DNA from: Paraburkholderia silviterrae
Lineage (GTDB): Bacteria; Pseudomonadota; Gammaproteobacteria; Burkholderiales; Burkholderiaceae
Assembly: GCF_004353915.1 (NCBI RefSeq)
Contig: NZ_SMRP01000041.1
Coordinates: forward strand, 1-52,486
Direction: 5' to 3'
DNA: 52,486 bases
The translations under genes were made by a program, and so were the position numbers. Shown here one piece after another: positions 9,074-17,857 of this stretch. Position 1 is the stretch's first letter. The number at the start of each line of letters is the position of its first letter. Below the pieces are notes generated by a model. The model searched no databases. It saw nothing but the letters and a program-made list of their open reading frames with translations, and had not been told where the DNA came from.

Positions 9074-10711
9074 ATGACACGCTTCAACTGGCAGAACCCC
9101 TATTCGACGCCGCGCCTGCCGGTGTTCGCCCGCAACATCGTCTCGACCTCGCATCCGCTCGCCGCACAGGCGGGGTTGCGCATGCTCTGGAAGGGCGGCA
9201 ACGCCGTGGACGCCGCGATCGCGGGCGCGGCGGCCATCACCGTGGTCGAGCCGGTGTCGTGCGGGCTAGGCGGCGACGCGTTCGCGCTCGTCTGGGACGG
9301 CGCGCAGCTGCACGGCCTCAATGCTTCGGGCACGGCGCCCGCCGCATGGAACCCCGATTACTTCCGGCGCAAATACGGCGAGGAAAACGGCCACGCGAAA
9401 CAGCCGAAACGCGGCTGGGATACCGTCACGGTGCCCGGCGTGATTGCCGGCTGGGAAGCGCTGCACGCGAAGTTCGGCTCGCTGCCGTTCGCCGATCTGA
9501 TGGCGCCCGCGATCGAAATTGCCGAGCGCGGCTACGCCCTCGCGTCGATCGTCGCGCGTAAATGGCAGGCCGCCATTCCCGAGCTGCGCGACCAGCCCGG
9601 TTTCGCCGAGACCTTCATGCCGCGCGGCCGGGCGCCCGAAGTGAGCGAGCGCGTGTGCCTGCCGGGCCACGCGGCCACGCTGCGGCGGCTCGCCGAGCTT
9701 GGCCCGCGTGCCTACTACGAAGGCGAAATCGCCGAACGCATTGCCGCGTTCGCGCGCGAAGGCGGCGCGGCGCTCACGCTCGACGACTTGCGCAACTATC
9801 GCGCGCAATGGGTCGAGCCAATTTCGAAGGGGTACCGCGGCTATCGGGTGCACGAGATTCCGCCCAACGGGCAGGGCATCGCCGCGCTCATCGCGCTGGG
9901 CATACTCGAGCAATTCGACGTGGCCTCGTTGCCGCGCGATGGCATCGAATCGCAGCATCTGCAGATCGAGGCCATGAAGCTCGCATTCGCCGACGTGTAT
10001 CGCTACGTGTCCGATCCGGACTCGATGGAGGTGACGCCCGAGCAGATGCTCGACGACGCGTATCTCAAGGCGCGCGCGAAACTCATCGACCCGAAGCGCG
10101 CCATGCATTTCGACTTCGGCATGCCGAGGTCGGGCGGCACGATCTACCTGTCCGCCGCAGACGAACGCGGCATGATGGTGAGCTTCATCCAGTCGAACTA
10201 CATGGGCTTCGGCTCGGGCGTGGTGGTGCCGGGGCTCGGGATTGCACTGCAGAATCGCGGCTGCGGGTTCTCGATGGACCCGGTCTCGCCCAATGTCGTC
10301 GCAGGCGGCAAGCGCCCGTTCCACACGATCATTCCCGCGTTCCTCACGCAGCAGGTGGACGGCCGCGAAGAGGCGGTCATGAGCTTCGGGGTGATGGGCG
10401 GCGACATGCAGCCGCAAGGCCATCTGCAGACGCTCGTGCGCATGCTCGACTACGGCCAGCAGCCGCAGGCCGCGTGCGACGCGCCGCGCTGGAAAGTGAA
10501 CCGCGATTTCTCGGTCGATATCGAATCGACCTTCGACCCGCAGGTCGCGCAAGCCCTGGCCGCGCGGGGCCACGAAATCAAGGGCATCGACGATCCGTAC
10601 ATGGACTTCGGCTCCGGCCAGTTCATCTGGAAGCTCGATTGCAACGATCCCGAGCGCGGCTACGTGTCGGCGAGCGACACGCGGCGCGACGGTCTGGCCG
10701 CAGGATTCTGA
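9074..10711 (+). CDS. Gamma-glutamyltransferase family protein (Ntn hydrolase)
   Basis: 545 residues from the ATG at 9074; an upstream in-frame TTG at 9020 is less likely. N-terminal GGNAVDAAIAGAAAITVVEP and SCGLGGDAFALVW are typical of the family. The autoprocessing nucleophile is probably Thr356 in GGTIYLSAAD, followed by SFIQSNYMGFGSGVVVPGLG. Later GGDMQPQGHLQTL matches the conserved C-terminal region. Unlike classical GGT there is no signal peptide (start MTRFNWQNPY), so it is probably cytosolic and may act on a transported gamma-glutamyl or amide compound. It precedes a transporter gene and is divergent from a LysR regulator. Confidence 0.88.
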   Translation: MTRFNWQNPYSTPRLPVFARNIVSTSHPLAAQAGLRMLWKGGNAVDAAIAGAAAITVVEPVSCGLGGDAFALVWDGAQLHGLNASGTAPAAWNPDYFRRKYGEENGHAKQPKRGWDTVTVPGVIAGWEALHAKFGSLPFADLMAPAIEIAERGYALASIVARKWQAAIPELRDQPGFAETFMPRGRAPEVSERVCLPGHAATLRRLAELGPRAYYEGEIAERIAAFAREGGAALTLDDLRNYRAQWVEPISKGYRGYRVHEIPPNGQGIAALIALGILEQFDVASLPRDGIESQHLQIEAMKLAFADVYRYVSDPDSMEVTPEQMLDDAYLKARAKLIDPKRAMHFDFGMPRSGGTIYLSAADERGMMVSFIQSNYMGFGSGVVVPGLGIALQNRGCGFSMDPVSPNVVAGGKRPFHTIIPAFLTQQVDGREEAVMSFGVMGGDMQPQGHLQTLVRMLDYGQQPQAACDAPRWKVNRDFSVDIESTFDPQVAQALAARGHEIKGIDDPYMDFGSGQFIWKLDCNDPERGYVSASDTRRDGLAAGF

Positions 10712-10728
10712 GCGCACGGTTGCGCCGG

Positions 10729-10755
10729 GCCGGCTGCGTGTGCAACGCGGCCGGC
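10729..10755 (+). other. GC-rich intercistronic hairpin
   Basis: GCCGGC-T-GCGT-loop-ACGC-G-GCCGGC stem-loop between the gamma-glutamyltransferase-like gene and the transporter. There is no T run, so it may slow transcription or protect mRNA rather than end it. Confidence 0.4.
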
Positions 10756-10829
10756 CTGTGGTGGAACGCCGGCGACCGGCTCAGACGAATCGATGAGTAG
10801 AGCAAAATAATAGGGCGGGGAGACGAAGC

Positions 10830-12179
10830 ATGAGAGGCGATTCGCAGTCCGTATCGGATTTCGTGGAGGTGGAGGAGGCCGGGAGCGCGCAGCCGCCGCT
10901 CACGCGTGCCATGGTGCGTCGCATCGTGTTCTCCTCGTCCATTGGCAATGCGCTCGAATGGTTCGATTTTCTCGTCTACGGCTATTTCGCGCCCGTGATC
11001 GCGAAGCAGTTCTTTCCCGTGCACGACGAGTGGCTTTCGACGCTGCTCGCGATCGGCACGTTCGGCATTTCGTTTCTGATGCGCCCGCTAGGCGCCATCG
11101 TGCTAGGGGTGTATGGCGACAGGAAAGGGCGCAAGGCCGCGCTGACGCTCTCCATCGCGCTCATGATGGCGGGCACGCTCGCAATGGCTGTGATGCCGCC
11201 GTATGCCACGATCGGCCTCGCGGCGCCGTTGCTCGTCCTGCTCGCGCGTCTCGTGCAGGGCTTTGCGGTGGGCGGCGAATTCGGCAGCGCGACAGCGTTC
11301 ATGGTCGAGCACAGCAGCACGAGGCGCGGCTATTACGCGAGCTGGCAATTCGCCAGCCAGGGCGCCGCGGCGATTCTCGCGGCGGCTTTCGGCTCGCTGC
11401 TGGCGCTGTGGCTGCCGCCGGCGCAGCTTGCTTCGTGGGGCTGGCGCGTGCCGTTTTACTTCGGACTCGTGCTTGGCCCGATTGGCTATTACATTCGCTC
11501 GCATCTCGACGAAACGCCGGAGTTTCTTGCGAACCGCGAGGCGATGGTCACGCAGCGACCGGTCGATGAGACGAACCAACCGGCCGGCCGCCGCTGGCTC
11601 GATCTGCTGCTCGCGGTGGGCATCGTCGCGCAATCGACGGTGGGCGTATATATCCTCCAGCTCTATATGCCGCTGTATGCGGTGAAGCAGTTGCACATGG
11701 CCGCGGCGACTTCATTTGGCGTGGTCGTGCTCAACGGTGGCCTGCAATTCGCGCTTTCGCCCGTGATGGGCGCGTGGTCCGATCGCATCGGACGCCTGCG
11801 CATCATGCTCACCACGTCGGTTTTGCTGGCGGCGTTCACGTACCCCATGTTTGCGCTGCTCAAGGCGCATCCAACGCTCGGATGGCTGCTCGTGCTGCAG
11901 GGTGCGGCGGGCATCTTCAAGGCCGCCTATTCGGGCCCCATGCCCGCGCTGATGTCCGAGCTCTTTCCGGTGCGCATGCGCTCGGCCGGATTGTCGATCG
12001 CATATAGCCTCGGTGTAACGCTGTTCGGCGGTTTCGCGCCCACCATCGCCGAGGTGCTGATTCACTGGACCGGCGACACGCTGGCGCCCGCCTATTACGT
12101 TTCGCTCGCCGCGGTCGTTTCAGGCATTTCGCTGTCGATCGTGGGCTGGCGCATGCGCCAACCATCGCATGCCCGCTGA
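10830..12179 (+). CDS. MFS transporter, metabolite:H+ symporter (MHS) type
   Basis: 449 residues, twelve predicted membrane segments. SSIGNALEWFDFLVYGYFAP at the start, RPLGAIVLGVYGDRKGRK in loop 2-3 and RLVQGFAVGGEFGSATAFMVE are hallmarks of the MHS group (ProP, KgtP, ShiA, citrate carriers). The ATG has a good ribosome-binding site (GGGGAG). It lies 118 bases after the gamma-glutamyltransferase-like gene on the same strand and probably imports that enzyme's substrate under the same LysR regulator. Substrate unknown; organic acid or zwitterion is typical. Confidence 0.88.
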   Translation: MRGDSQSVSDFVEVEEAGSAQPPLTRAMVRRIVFSSSIGNALEWFDFLVYGYFAPVIAKQFFPVHDEWLSTLLAIGTFGISFLMRPLGAIVLGVYGDRKGRKAALTLSIALMMAGTLAMAVMPPYATIGLAAPLLVLLARLVQGFAVGGEFGSATAFMVEHSSTRRGYYASWQFASQGAAAILAAAFGSLLALWLPPAQLASWGWRVPFYFGLVLGPIGYYIRSHLDETPEFLANREAMVTQRPVDETNQPAGRRWLDLLLAVGIVAQSTVGVYILQLYMPLYAVKQLHMAAATSFGVVVLNGGLQFALSPVMGAWSDRIGRLRIMLTTSVLLAAFTYPMFALLKAHPTLGWLLVLQGAAGIFKAAYSGPMPALMSELFPVRMRSAGLSIAYSLGVTLFGGFAPTIAEVLIHWTGDTLAPAYYVSLAAVVSGISLSIVGWRMRQPSHAR

Positions 12180-12312
12180 ATGCAATACAAAAATTCTTTT
12201 TTTGCCGCGATTGTCCGCGTCGCTGAACGGATTGCGAAGCAGTGCTATATTCGCGATCCTCGTCGCAATTTAGCGATGAAATGTTTACGTTTTGACAGGT
12301 AGCGGAGAGTGT

Positions 12313-12558
12313 ATGGCGATCGAATACCGAGGCTTTCAAATCAATGTCGATACGAAAGCGGACGCAACGGACACGCAATGGCTGTGCCGCGCGGAAATCA
12401 ACGGGGCAGAGGATGAAGTGCGCGACGTCGCACTGCCTTGTGTGGAGCTTACGTTTCCCAAACTCAAGATCGACGTGCTGATGGTGGTCAGCATGGTGGA
12501 GCACAAGGCGCGTCAATCCGTCGATGAATGGTTTGCAGCGCAGCCTGCAATGGCGTGA
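12313..12558 (+). CDS. Small conserved-looking protein of unknown function
   Basis: 81 residues from the ATG at 12313 (MAIEYRGFQINVDTKADATD), preceded by GGAGAG; the in-frame TTG at 12292 lacks a ribosome-binding site. The protein is acidic, has no signal peptide or membrane segment, and looks like a small alpha/beta fold. I do not recognise a named domain. An AT-rich upstream region and a rho-independent hairpin directly downstream indicate a single-gene transcription unit, which supports that it is real. Confidence 0.75.
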   Translation: MAIEYRGFQINVDTKADATDTQWLCRAEINGAEDEVRDVALPCVELTFPKLKIDVLMVVSMVEHKARQSVDEWFAAQPAMA

Positions 12559-12608
12559 GCGTCATGACGCAGATTGGCTTTCAAGTTTGAAAGACTGAGA
12601 GTCATCGC

Positions 12609-12630
12609 AGGGGCCCGAAAGGGCCCCTTG
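12609..12630 (+). terminator. Rho-independent terminator
   Basis: Eight-base-pair stem AGGGGCCC / GGGCCCCT with a GAAA tetraloop, followed by TTGTCGTTTG. It lies 50 bases after the small 12313-12558 gene. Confidence 0.8.
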
Positions 12631-12696
12631 TCGTTTGTATCGCGGCATTTGCTTATCATCTGTCGCTTGTTTCCGGCAGGAAACTCCGCATGGCAA

Positions 12697-13695
12697 TCAA
12701 TCCGGGCGCACGATATTGCGCGGGCGGCCGGCGTAAAAGCTGGCAATGTTGTCGATCAGTTGATCGGCGAGCGCCTGGGTGGCCTCGTCGCTGGCCCATG
12801 CCACATGGGGCGTGAGAATGAAACCCGGGTGCGAGAGTATCGCCTGAAACGGGTGCGTGGCCGGCAGCGGCTCCTGCGACACGACATCGAAACCCGCCCC
12901 CGAAATTTGACCGGACTGCAGCGCTCGTACGAGCGCCGCTTCATCCACGAGCCCGCCGCGCGCCGTATTGATGAGGAGCGGGCGGCGCGCCATGCGCGCG
13001 AACGCGTCAGCATCGATCAGGTGGCGCGTCGCGGGCGTGAGCGGGCAGTGCAGCGAGACGATGTCGCTGTGCGCGAGCAGCGCGTCGAGCGGCATGCGTT
13101 CGTCGTCCGGGCGGGCGCCGCTGCCGCAATGCTTCTGCGTCTCATGAGAGGCGAATACCACGCGCAGGCCCAGCGCGCGGGCCATGGCGGCCGTCGCGCG
13201 CCCGAGCGCGCCGGCGCCGACGATTCCCAGCGTCGAGCCGGCCAGGTTGCGGATCGGAAAATCGAAAAAACAGAACTGACCCGATTCGAGCCAGCGCCCG
13301 GCGCGCACGGCCTCGCGATAGGCCAGCAGACTGCGCCGTAGCGCGAAGATCAGCGCGAACGTATGTTCCGGCACCGTGTGCACCGCATAGTCGCGGATAT
13401 TGCTCACGATGACGCCGCGCGCCGCACAGGCCTGCAAGTCAATGTTGTCCGTCCCGGTGGCGGCCACCGCGATCATGCGCAGCCGGGGTGCCGCCGCGAG
13501 CGTTGCCGCCGTGATGGGGGTCTTGTTGGTGATGACGATCTCGGCGTCGCCAATGCGCTGCGCGACTTCGGCGGGTGCCGTGCGCTCGAACGTATGCAGC
13601 ACATGCTCGAACGGCAAGGGACGTAACCGGGTTTGCGGCGGGAGCGTAGCGCGGTCGAGGAAGACGATCTGGGTTGGCGCGGCGGAGCGGGTCAT
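12697..13695 (-). CDS. D-2-hydroxyacid dehydrogenase (glycerate/hydroxypyruvate reductase-like)
   Basis: 332 residues from the ATG at 13695 (MTRSAAPTQIVFLDR). The NAD(P)-binding motif GIVGAGALGRATA (GxGxxG), the catalytic Arg in INTARGGLVDE, the Glu in DVVSQEPLP and the His in LTPHVAWAS are all present, so it should be active. The family reduces 2-keto acids such as glyoxylate or hydroxypyruvate, or the reverse. It is divergent from the CoA-transferase gene across 302 bases. The frame stays open upstream, but that extension is codon-bias read-through. Confidence 0.9.
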   Translation of the reverse strand: MTRSAAPTQIVFLDRATLPPQTRLRPLPFEHVLHTFERTAPAEVAQRIGDAEIVITNKTPITAATLAAAPRLRMIAVAATGTDNIDLQACAARGVIVSNIRDYAVHTVPEHTFALIFALRRSLLAYREAVRAGRWLESGQFCFFDFPIRNLAGSTLGIVGAGALGRATAAMARALGLRVVFASHETQKHCGSGARPDDERMPLDALLAHSDIVSLHCPLTPATRHLIDADAFARMARRPLLINTARGGLVDEAALVRALQSGQISGAGFDVVSQEPLPATHPFQAILSHPGFILTPHVAWASDEATQALADQLIDNIASFYAGRPRNIVRPD

Positions 13696-13825
13696 GGGCG
13701 AGCGCGAAAGAAATGAGCGGAAGCGGAAACGCGCGAAACAAACGGCGCGCTGGGTCACGGCGTACGACGAGGCCGCATTGTGGAGCGCGCCGGGCCCGCG
13801 CGGCTTGCTCATTGCGACACGCGAC

Positions 13826-13840
13826 TTTCCGATGCGGAAA
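13826..13840. promoter_or_regulatory. Candidate operator between divergent genes
   Basis: Perfect inverted repeat TTTCCG-ATG-CGGAAA in the 302-base region (13696-13997) between the dehydrogenase and CoA-transferase genes. No other gene is seen in this gap. The LysR regulator at 16852 is a possible binder; this is inference. Confidence 0.45.
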
Positions 13841-13997
13841 CAGGCGGCTCCCGTTCCCGCTACGCGCGCCATGCGGCACGGCTCGGGGCCGCTCAGCCTT
13901 TCCATTTGATCAAGCCAGATTGAGCAACCGTCGATTATCAACGCGTACGATCCGGCTCATCATGATGTCCAGAGTCGAAACCCTTCTGGAGACAGCC

Positions 13998-15188
13998 ATG
14001 TCACGTCCCCTCACCGGCATCCGCGTGCTGGAGCTCGGGCAGCTCATCGCGGGCCCGTTCGCCGGGAAAATGCTCGCCGAATTCGGTGCGAGCGTCATCA
14101 AGGTCGAGCCGCCGGGCACCGGCGATCCGTTGCGCAAATGGCGCCTGCTGCACGAAGGCACTTCGGTCTGGTGGGCCGCGCAGTCACGCAACAAGCAGTC
14201 GCTCACGCTCGATCTGCGCTCGCCGGAAGGGCAGGATGTGATCCGCCGTCTCGTATCGGAAACGGATGTGCTGATCGAGAATTTTCGTCCCGGCACGCTC
14301 GAAGGCTGGGGGCTCGGCTGGGAAGCGCTCAGCGCGATCAATCCGGGACTGATCATGCTGCGCGTGTCCGGCTATGGACAGACCGGGCCCTATCGCGACC
14401 GGCCCGGCTTCGGCGTGGTCGCCGAGGCGATGGGCGGCTTGCGTCATCTGAGCGGCGAGCCGGGGCGCACGCCGGTGCGCGTGGGCATTTCGATCGGCGA
14501 TTCGCTTTCGGCGCTGCACGGCGTGATCGGCGTGCTGCTTGCGCTGCGCCACCGCGAGCAGCATGGCGGCAAGGGCCAGGTCGTGGACGTCGCGCTCTAC
14601 GAGTCCGTCTTCAACATGATGGAGAGCCTGTTGCCCGAGTATTCGGTGTTTGGCGCAGTGCGCCAGCCGGCAGGCAGCAGCCTGCCCGGCATTGCGCCGA
14701 GCAATGCGTACCGCTGCAGTGACGGCAAGTACGCGCTGATCGCGGGCAACGGTGACAGCATCTTCCGCCGCTTGATGGAGCTGATCGAGCGGCCGGACCT
14801 CGGCAGCGATCCGGCGCTCGCGCAGAACGACGGGCGCGTCGCCCAGGTCGAGCGCATCGATGTGGCCGTTGGCGACTGGTGTGCGCGCCACACGCTCGAC
14901 GAGGTGCTTGCGGCGCTCAACGAAGCGCGCATTCCGGCAGGGCGCATCTATGACGTAGCGGACATTGCCGCCGACCCGCACTATCAGGCACGCGAGATGA
15001 TCGTCGCGGACACGCTGCCCGACGGCACGCCGGTGAGCGTCCCCGGCATTGTGCCGAAGCTGAACGCCACGCCTGGCGTCATCGAGCACAGCGCGCCCAC
15101 GCTCGGCGAGCACACGGACGCCGTGCTCGAATCCATTGGCGTGGATGCCGCGACGCGCGAAGCATGGCGTGCACGCGGCGTGATCTGA
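13998..15188 (+). CDS. Class III (CaiB/BaiF) CoA-transferase
   Basis: 396 residues from the ATG at 13998, preceded by GGAG. The N-terminal RPLTGIRVLELGQLIAGPFA and the GYGQTGPYRDRPGFGVVAEA segment are family signatures; Asp168 (VGISIGDS) aligns with the catalytic Asp that forms the acyl anhydride in formyl-CoA transferase. It transfers CoA between carboxylic acids. The next gene is a 3-hydroxy-3-methylglutaryl-CoA lyase-like enzyme 15 bases away, so the acceptor is probably a branched 3-hydroxy acid such as 3-hydroxy-3-methylglutarate or citramalate. Confidence 0.9.
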   Translation: MSRPLTGIRVLELGQLIAGPFAGKMLAEFGASVIKVEPPGTGDPLRKWRLLHEGTSVWWAAQSRNKQSLTLDLRSPEGQDVIRRLVSETDVLIENFRPGTLEGWGLGWEALSAINPGLIMLRVSGYGQTGPYRDRPGFGVVAEAMGGLRHLSGEPGRTPVRVGISIGDSLSALHGVIGVLLALRHREQHGGKGQVVDVALYESVFNMMESLLPEYSVFGAVRQPAGSSLPGIAPSNAYRCSDGKYALIAGNGDSIFRRLMELIERPDLGSDPALAQNDGRVAQVERIDVAVGDWCARHTLDEVLAALNEARIPAGRIYDVADIAADPHYQAREMIVADTLPDGTPVSVPGIVPKLNATPGVIEHSAPTLGEHTDAVLESIGVDAATREAWRARGVI

Positions 15189-15203
15189 ACGGAGACGAAT
15201 GCA

Positions 15204-16181
15204 ATGACGCAAGAGACCAAACCGGCCACGCAGGCGAAGCGCCTGTATCTGAACGAGGTCGCCACACGCGATGGCTTCCAGAATGAAGCGGCGTTCATCG
15301 ACACCGACGACAAGATCGCGCTCATCGACGAGTTGAGCGCATGCGGCTACGCGAAGATCGAGGTGACCTCGTTCACGTCGCCGAAGGCGATACCCGCGCT
15401 GCGCGACGCCGAGGCGGTGATGCACGGCATCGCGCGCGCGCCGGGCGTCGTCTACACGGTGCTGGTGCCCAACGTGCGTGGCGCGGAGCGTGCGCTGTCG
15501 TGCAACGTCGGTGAAGTGAACCTCGTGATGTCGGTGAGCGAAAGCCACAATCGCGCGAACCTGCGCATGACGCGGGAGCAGTCGTTCGCACAGCTATCCG
15601 ATGTGATCGAGGCCGTGCGCGGCACCGGCGTGGCCATCAACGTCTCGCTTTCCACGGCGATGGGGTGTCCGATGGAGGGCGACGTGCCCACCGCAACGGT
15701 GCTCGAATGGATGCAGCGTTTCGCGCAGCGCGGCGTGAGCGGCTTCACCCTCTGCGATACGACGGGCATGGCGCATCCGGCCCAGGTTCGCGCACTCTGT
15801 GCGCGCGCGAGCGAGGCGTTCGCGGCGCTGGAACTCACGCTGCATTTCCACAATACTCGCGGCATGGCGCTCGCGAACACGCTTGCCGCGCTCGATGCGG
15901 GTATCGTGCGCTTCGACGCCTCGCTCGGCGGCCTGGGCGGGTGTCCCTATGCACCGGGCGCGACCGGCAATGTCTGTACCGAAGAGCTCGTTCACATGCT
16001 CGAACTCGACGGCTACGACACGGGCGTGAATCTTGCGGCCGTGCTCGAGGCAGCCGCGCGTCTGCCGGCGCTGATCGGACACGACGTGCCGAGCCAGATT
16101 CTCAAGGCCGGTCGCCGCACCGACCTTCATCCGTTGCCCGCTGGCGCGCAGGACATGCCGGAGCAGCGCGCATTTCTTTAA
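15204..16181 (+). CDS. Hydroxymethylglutaryl-CoA lyase family protein
   Basis: 325 residues. NEVATRDGFQNE at the start carries the conserved Arg-Asp pair, LHFHNTRGMALAN the metal-binding His residues, and GGCPYAPGATGNVCTEELVH the signature with the catalytic cysteine of HMG-CoA lyase. The enzyme cleaves 3-hydroxy-3-methylglutaryl-CoA, or a close relative, to acetyl-CoA and a keto acid. It starts 15 bases after the CoA-transferase and ends 10 bases before the VOC protein, clearly one operon. Confidence 0.92.
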   Translation: MTQETKPATQAKRLYLNEVATRDGFQNEAAFIDTDDKIALIDELSACGYAKIEVTSFTSPKAIPALRDAEAVMHGIARAPGVVYTVLVPNVRGAERALSCNVGEVNLVMSVSESHNRANLRMTREQSFAQLSDVIEAVRGTGVAINVSLSTAMGCPMEGDVPTATVLEWMQRFAQRGVSGFTLCDTTGMAHPAQVRALCARASEAFAALELTLHFHNTRGMALANTLAALDAGIVRFDASLGGLGGCPYAPGATGNVCTEELVHMLELDGYDTGVNLAAVLEAAARLPALIGHDVPSQILKAGRRTDLHPLPAGAQDMPEQRAFL

Positions 16182-16191
16182 GGAGCGAAGC

Positions 16192-16575
16192 ATGGCACTG
16201 ATCGATCACCTCGACCATCTGGTGGTGACCTGCGTGGACCCCGAGGCCACGAAGCATTTCTACACCGAGGTGCTGCAGATGCAGCTCGAGACATTCGGCG
16301 CGGGCCGGATCGCGTTTCGCTTCGGCAACCAGAAGATCAATCTGCACGTGCGCGGCTCGGAGTTCGAGCCGAAGGCGCATGTGCCGGCGCCGGGCGCGCT
16401 CGATTTGTGCTTCATCGCAGCGGTGCCGCTCGACGACGTGATCGCGCATCTGGGCAAATTCGACTGGCCGATTGTCTTGGGGCCGGTCGAGCGCACGGGG
16501 GCGACGCAGAAGATCCGCTCGGTCTACGTGCGCGACCCGGATCTGAATCTCATCGAGATCTCGGAGCTGATCTGA
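16192..16575 (+). CDS. VOC superfamily (glyoxalase/dioxygenase-like) protein
   Basis: 127 residues, a single vicinal-oxygen-chelate domain (LIDHLDHLVVTCVDPEATKHFY ... VYVRDPDLNLIEISE). The first His and the last Glu that normally bind the metal are visible. Such proteins include glyoxalases, epimerases and small lyases. Its place at the end of the CoA-transferase/lyase operon, with a strong AAGGAG site, suggests an isomerase or detoxifying role in that pathway. The exact reaction cannot be told. Confidence 0.85.
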   Translation: MALIDHLDHLVVTCVDPEATKHFYTEVLQMQLETFGAGRIAFRFGNQKINLHVRGSEFEPKAHVPAPGALDLCFIAAVPLDDVIAHLGKFDWPIVLGPVERTGATQKIRSVYVRDPDLNLIEISELI

Positions 16576-16679
16576 CGATCCGGCACGCGGCGTTTCCGAT
16601 CAGGGAATAACTTTTCTCGTTTTCTCTATCGGTGCGTGGCCGCATTGCGCAGGGCTTGTCGCTTTCGTTGCCCATACAG

Positions 16680-16705
16680 AGACGCGCCGTGTGCGCGTCT
16701 TTTTA
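16680..16705 (+). terminator. Rho-independent terminator after the CoA-transferase operon
   Basis: Stem AGACGCGC / GCGCGTCT with a CGTGT loop followed by TTTTTA. It lies about 105 bases past the VOC gene and ends that operon before the LysR gene. Nothing else is seen in 16576-16851 apart from the LysR upstream region. Confidence 0.85.
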
Positions 16706-16851
16706 CTTCTCCGCAGGCCAGCGGTCCTTCACTGCGACGCTCTCCCAATCCGCACGCGATGGCCGCATGCCATGCGGCGGGCGACTTTCGCGCGCGTCAC
16801 GGATGCCGCACAATGGCCACTTCAAACCGCTTTTCCTCCAGCGTATCCACC

Positions 16852-17751
16852 ATGGTCAATCCGCTTCATTTCGATCTGCAGTCGCTGCGGGTCTTTCTGC
16901 TCGTCGCGGAGCATGGCAGCCTGACCAAGGCGGCCGAGCACGGCCAGCTCACGCTTTCCGCGGTCAGCAAGCGCATCGCGGAACTCGAAAGCGTCACGGA
17001 CTGCGCGCTTTTCATCCGGCGCGCGCGCGGCGTGGAGCTGACGCCGGCCGGCCTCGCCTTGCTCGAGCATGCGAGCCGCGTCATCGACCAGGTCAACCGC
17101 ATGGCGAACGAAATGGGCGACTACGCCGCCGGCGTGCGCGGGCATGTTCGCATGTGGGCCAATACGTCGGCGATCGTGCAGTTCCTGCCCGTCGATCTCG
17201 CAGGCTTTCTGAACGGCCATCCGGGCATCAAGGTGAGTCTGGAAGAGCGCCTGAGCCACGAGATCGTGGATGCGATCGGCTCGGGCAAGGCCGACATTGG
17301 TGTGTTCGCCGACAACGTGCCCGCGCAGGGCATCGAGCGACGTCTCTACAGGCGCGACGAGCTGGTGCTGCTCGTGCCGCAGGGGCATCGTTTCGCGCAG
17401 CAGGAAATCATCCGCTTCGCGGATACGCTCGACGAAGACTACGTGGGCTTGAGCGACGGAAGCTCGCTGCTCGCGCGCATGACCGATGCGGCGTTCGCCG
17501 TGGAGCGTTCGCTCAAGCTGCGCATTCAGGCGTCGAACTTCGACGGCGTGTGCCGCATGATCGAAGCAGGCTTGGGCATTGGCGTCCTGCCGCGCGATTC
17601 GGTCAGCGACGAGCGCGGCAAGATCGGTGTTTCCAAAGTGAAACTCAGCGACGCATGGGCAATGCGCACGCTCTGGGTCGGGGTGAAGGCGGGCAGCGCG
17701 TTGAGCTCCGATGTCTTGAGCCTGTTCGATTACATGTCGGCGCGCACTTGA
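16852..17751 (+). CDS. LysR-family transcriptional regulator
   Basis: 299 residues from the ATG at 16852 (MVNPLHFDLQSLRVF); an in-frame ATG at 16813 would add 13 residues. The helix-turn-helix is AEHGSLTKAAEHGQLTLSAVSKRIAELES and the rest is the effector-binding domain. It probably regulates the preceding CoA-transferase/HMG-CoA lyase operon or the convergent transporter. Its stop codon lies inside a threefold 13-bp tandem repeat (17744-17782). Confidence 0.9.
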   Translation: MVNPLHFDLQSLRVFLLVAEHGSLTKAAEHGQLTLSAVSKRIAELESVTDCALFIRRARGVELTPAGLALLEHASRVIDQVNRMANEMGDYAAGVRGHVRMWANTSAIVQFLPVDLAGFLNGHPGIKVSLEERLSHEIVDAIGSGKADIGVFADNVPAQGIERRLYRRDELVLLVPQGHRFAQQEIIRFADTLDEDYVGLSDGSSLLARMTDAAFAVERSLKLRIQASNFDGVCRMIEAGLGIGVLPRDSVSDERGKIGVSKVKLSDAWAMRTLWVGVKAGSALSSDVLSLFDYMSART

Positions 17752-17782
17752 GGCGTGCACTTGAGGCATGCACCTGAAGCGC
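17744..17782. repeat. 13-bp tandem repeat (x3) spanning the LysR stop codon
   Basis: Units GCACTTGAGGCGT, GCACTTGAGGCAT and GCACCTGAAGCGC follow head to tail. The TGA of the LysR gene is in the first unit. It lies in the gap between convergent genes. Confidence 0.8.
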
Positions 17783-17857
17783 GCGCGGGCCGTGGCCACG
17801 CGAGGCGTGACTCACGGACCCAGGCCCATGATGCGGGAGCGGCGGCTGGCGTGGTCA

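Noticed and set aside
12574..13341. Plus-strand open frame of 255 codons across the 2-hydroxyacid dehydrogenase
   Set aside because: It would run through a terminator hairpin and opposite a well conserved enzyme; composition is that of a shadow frame.
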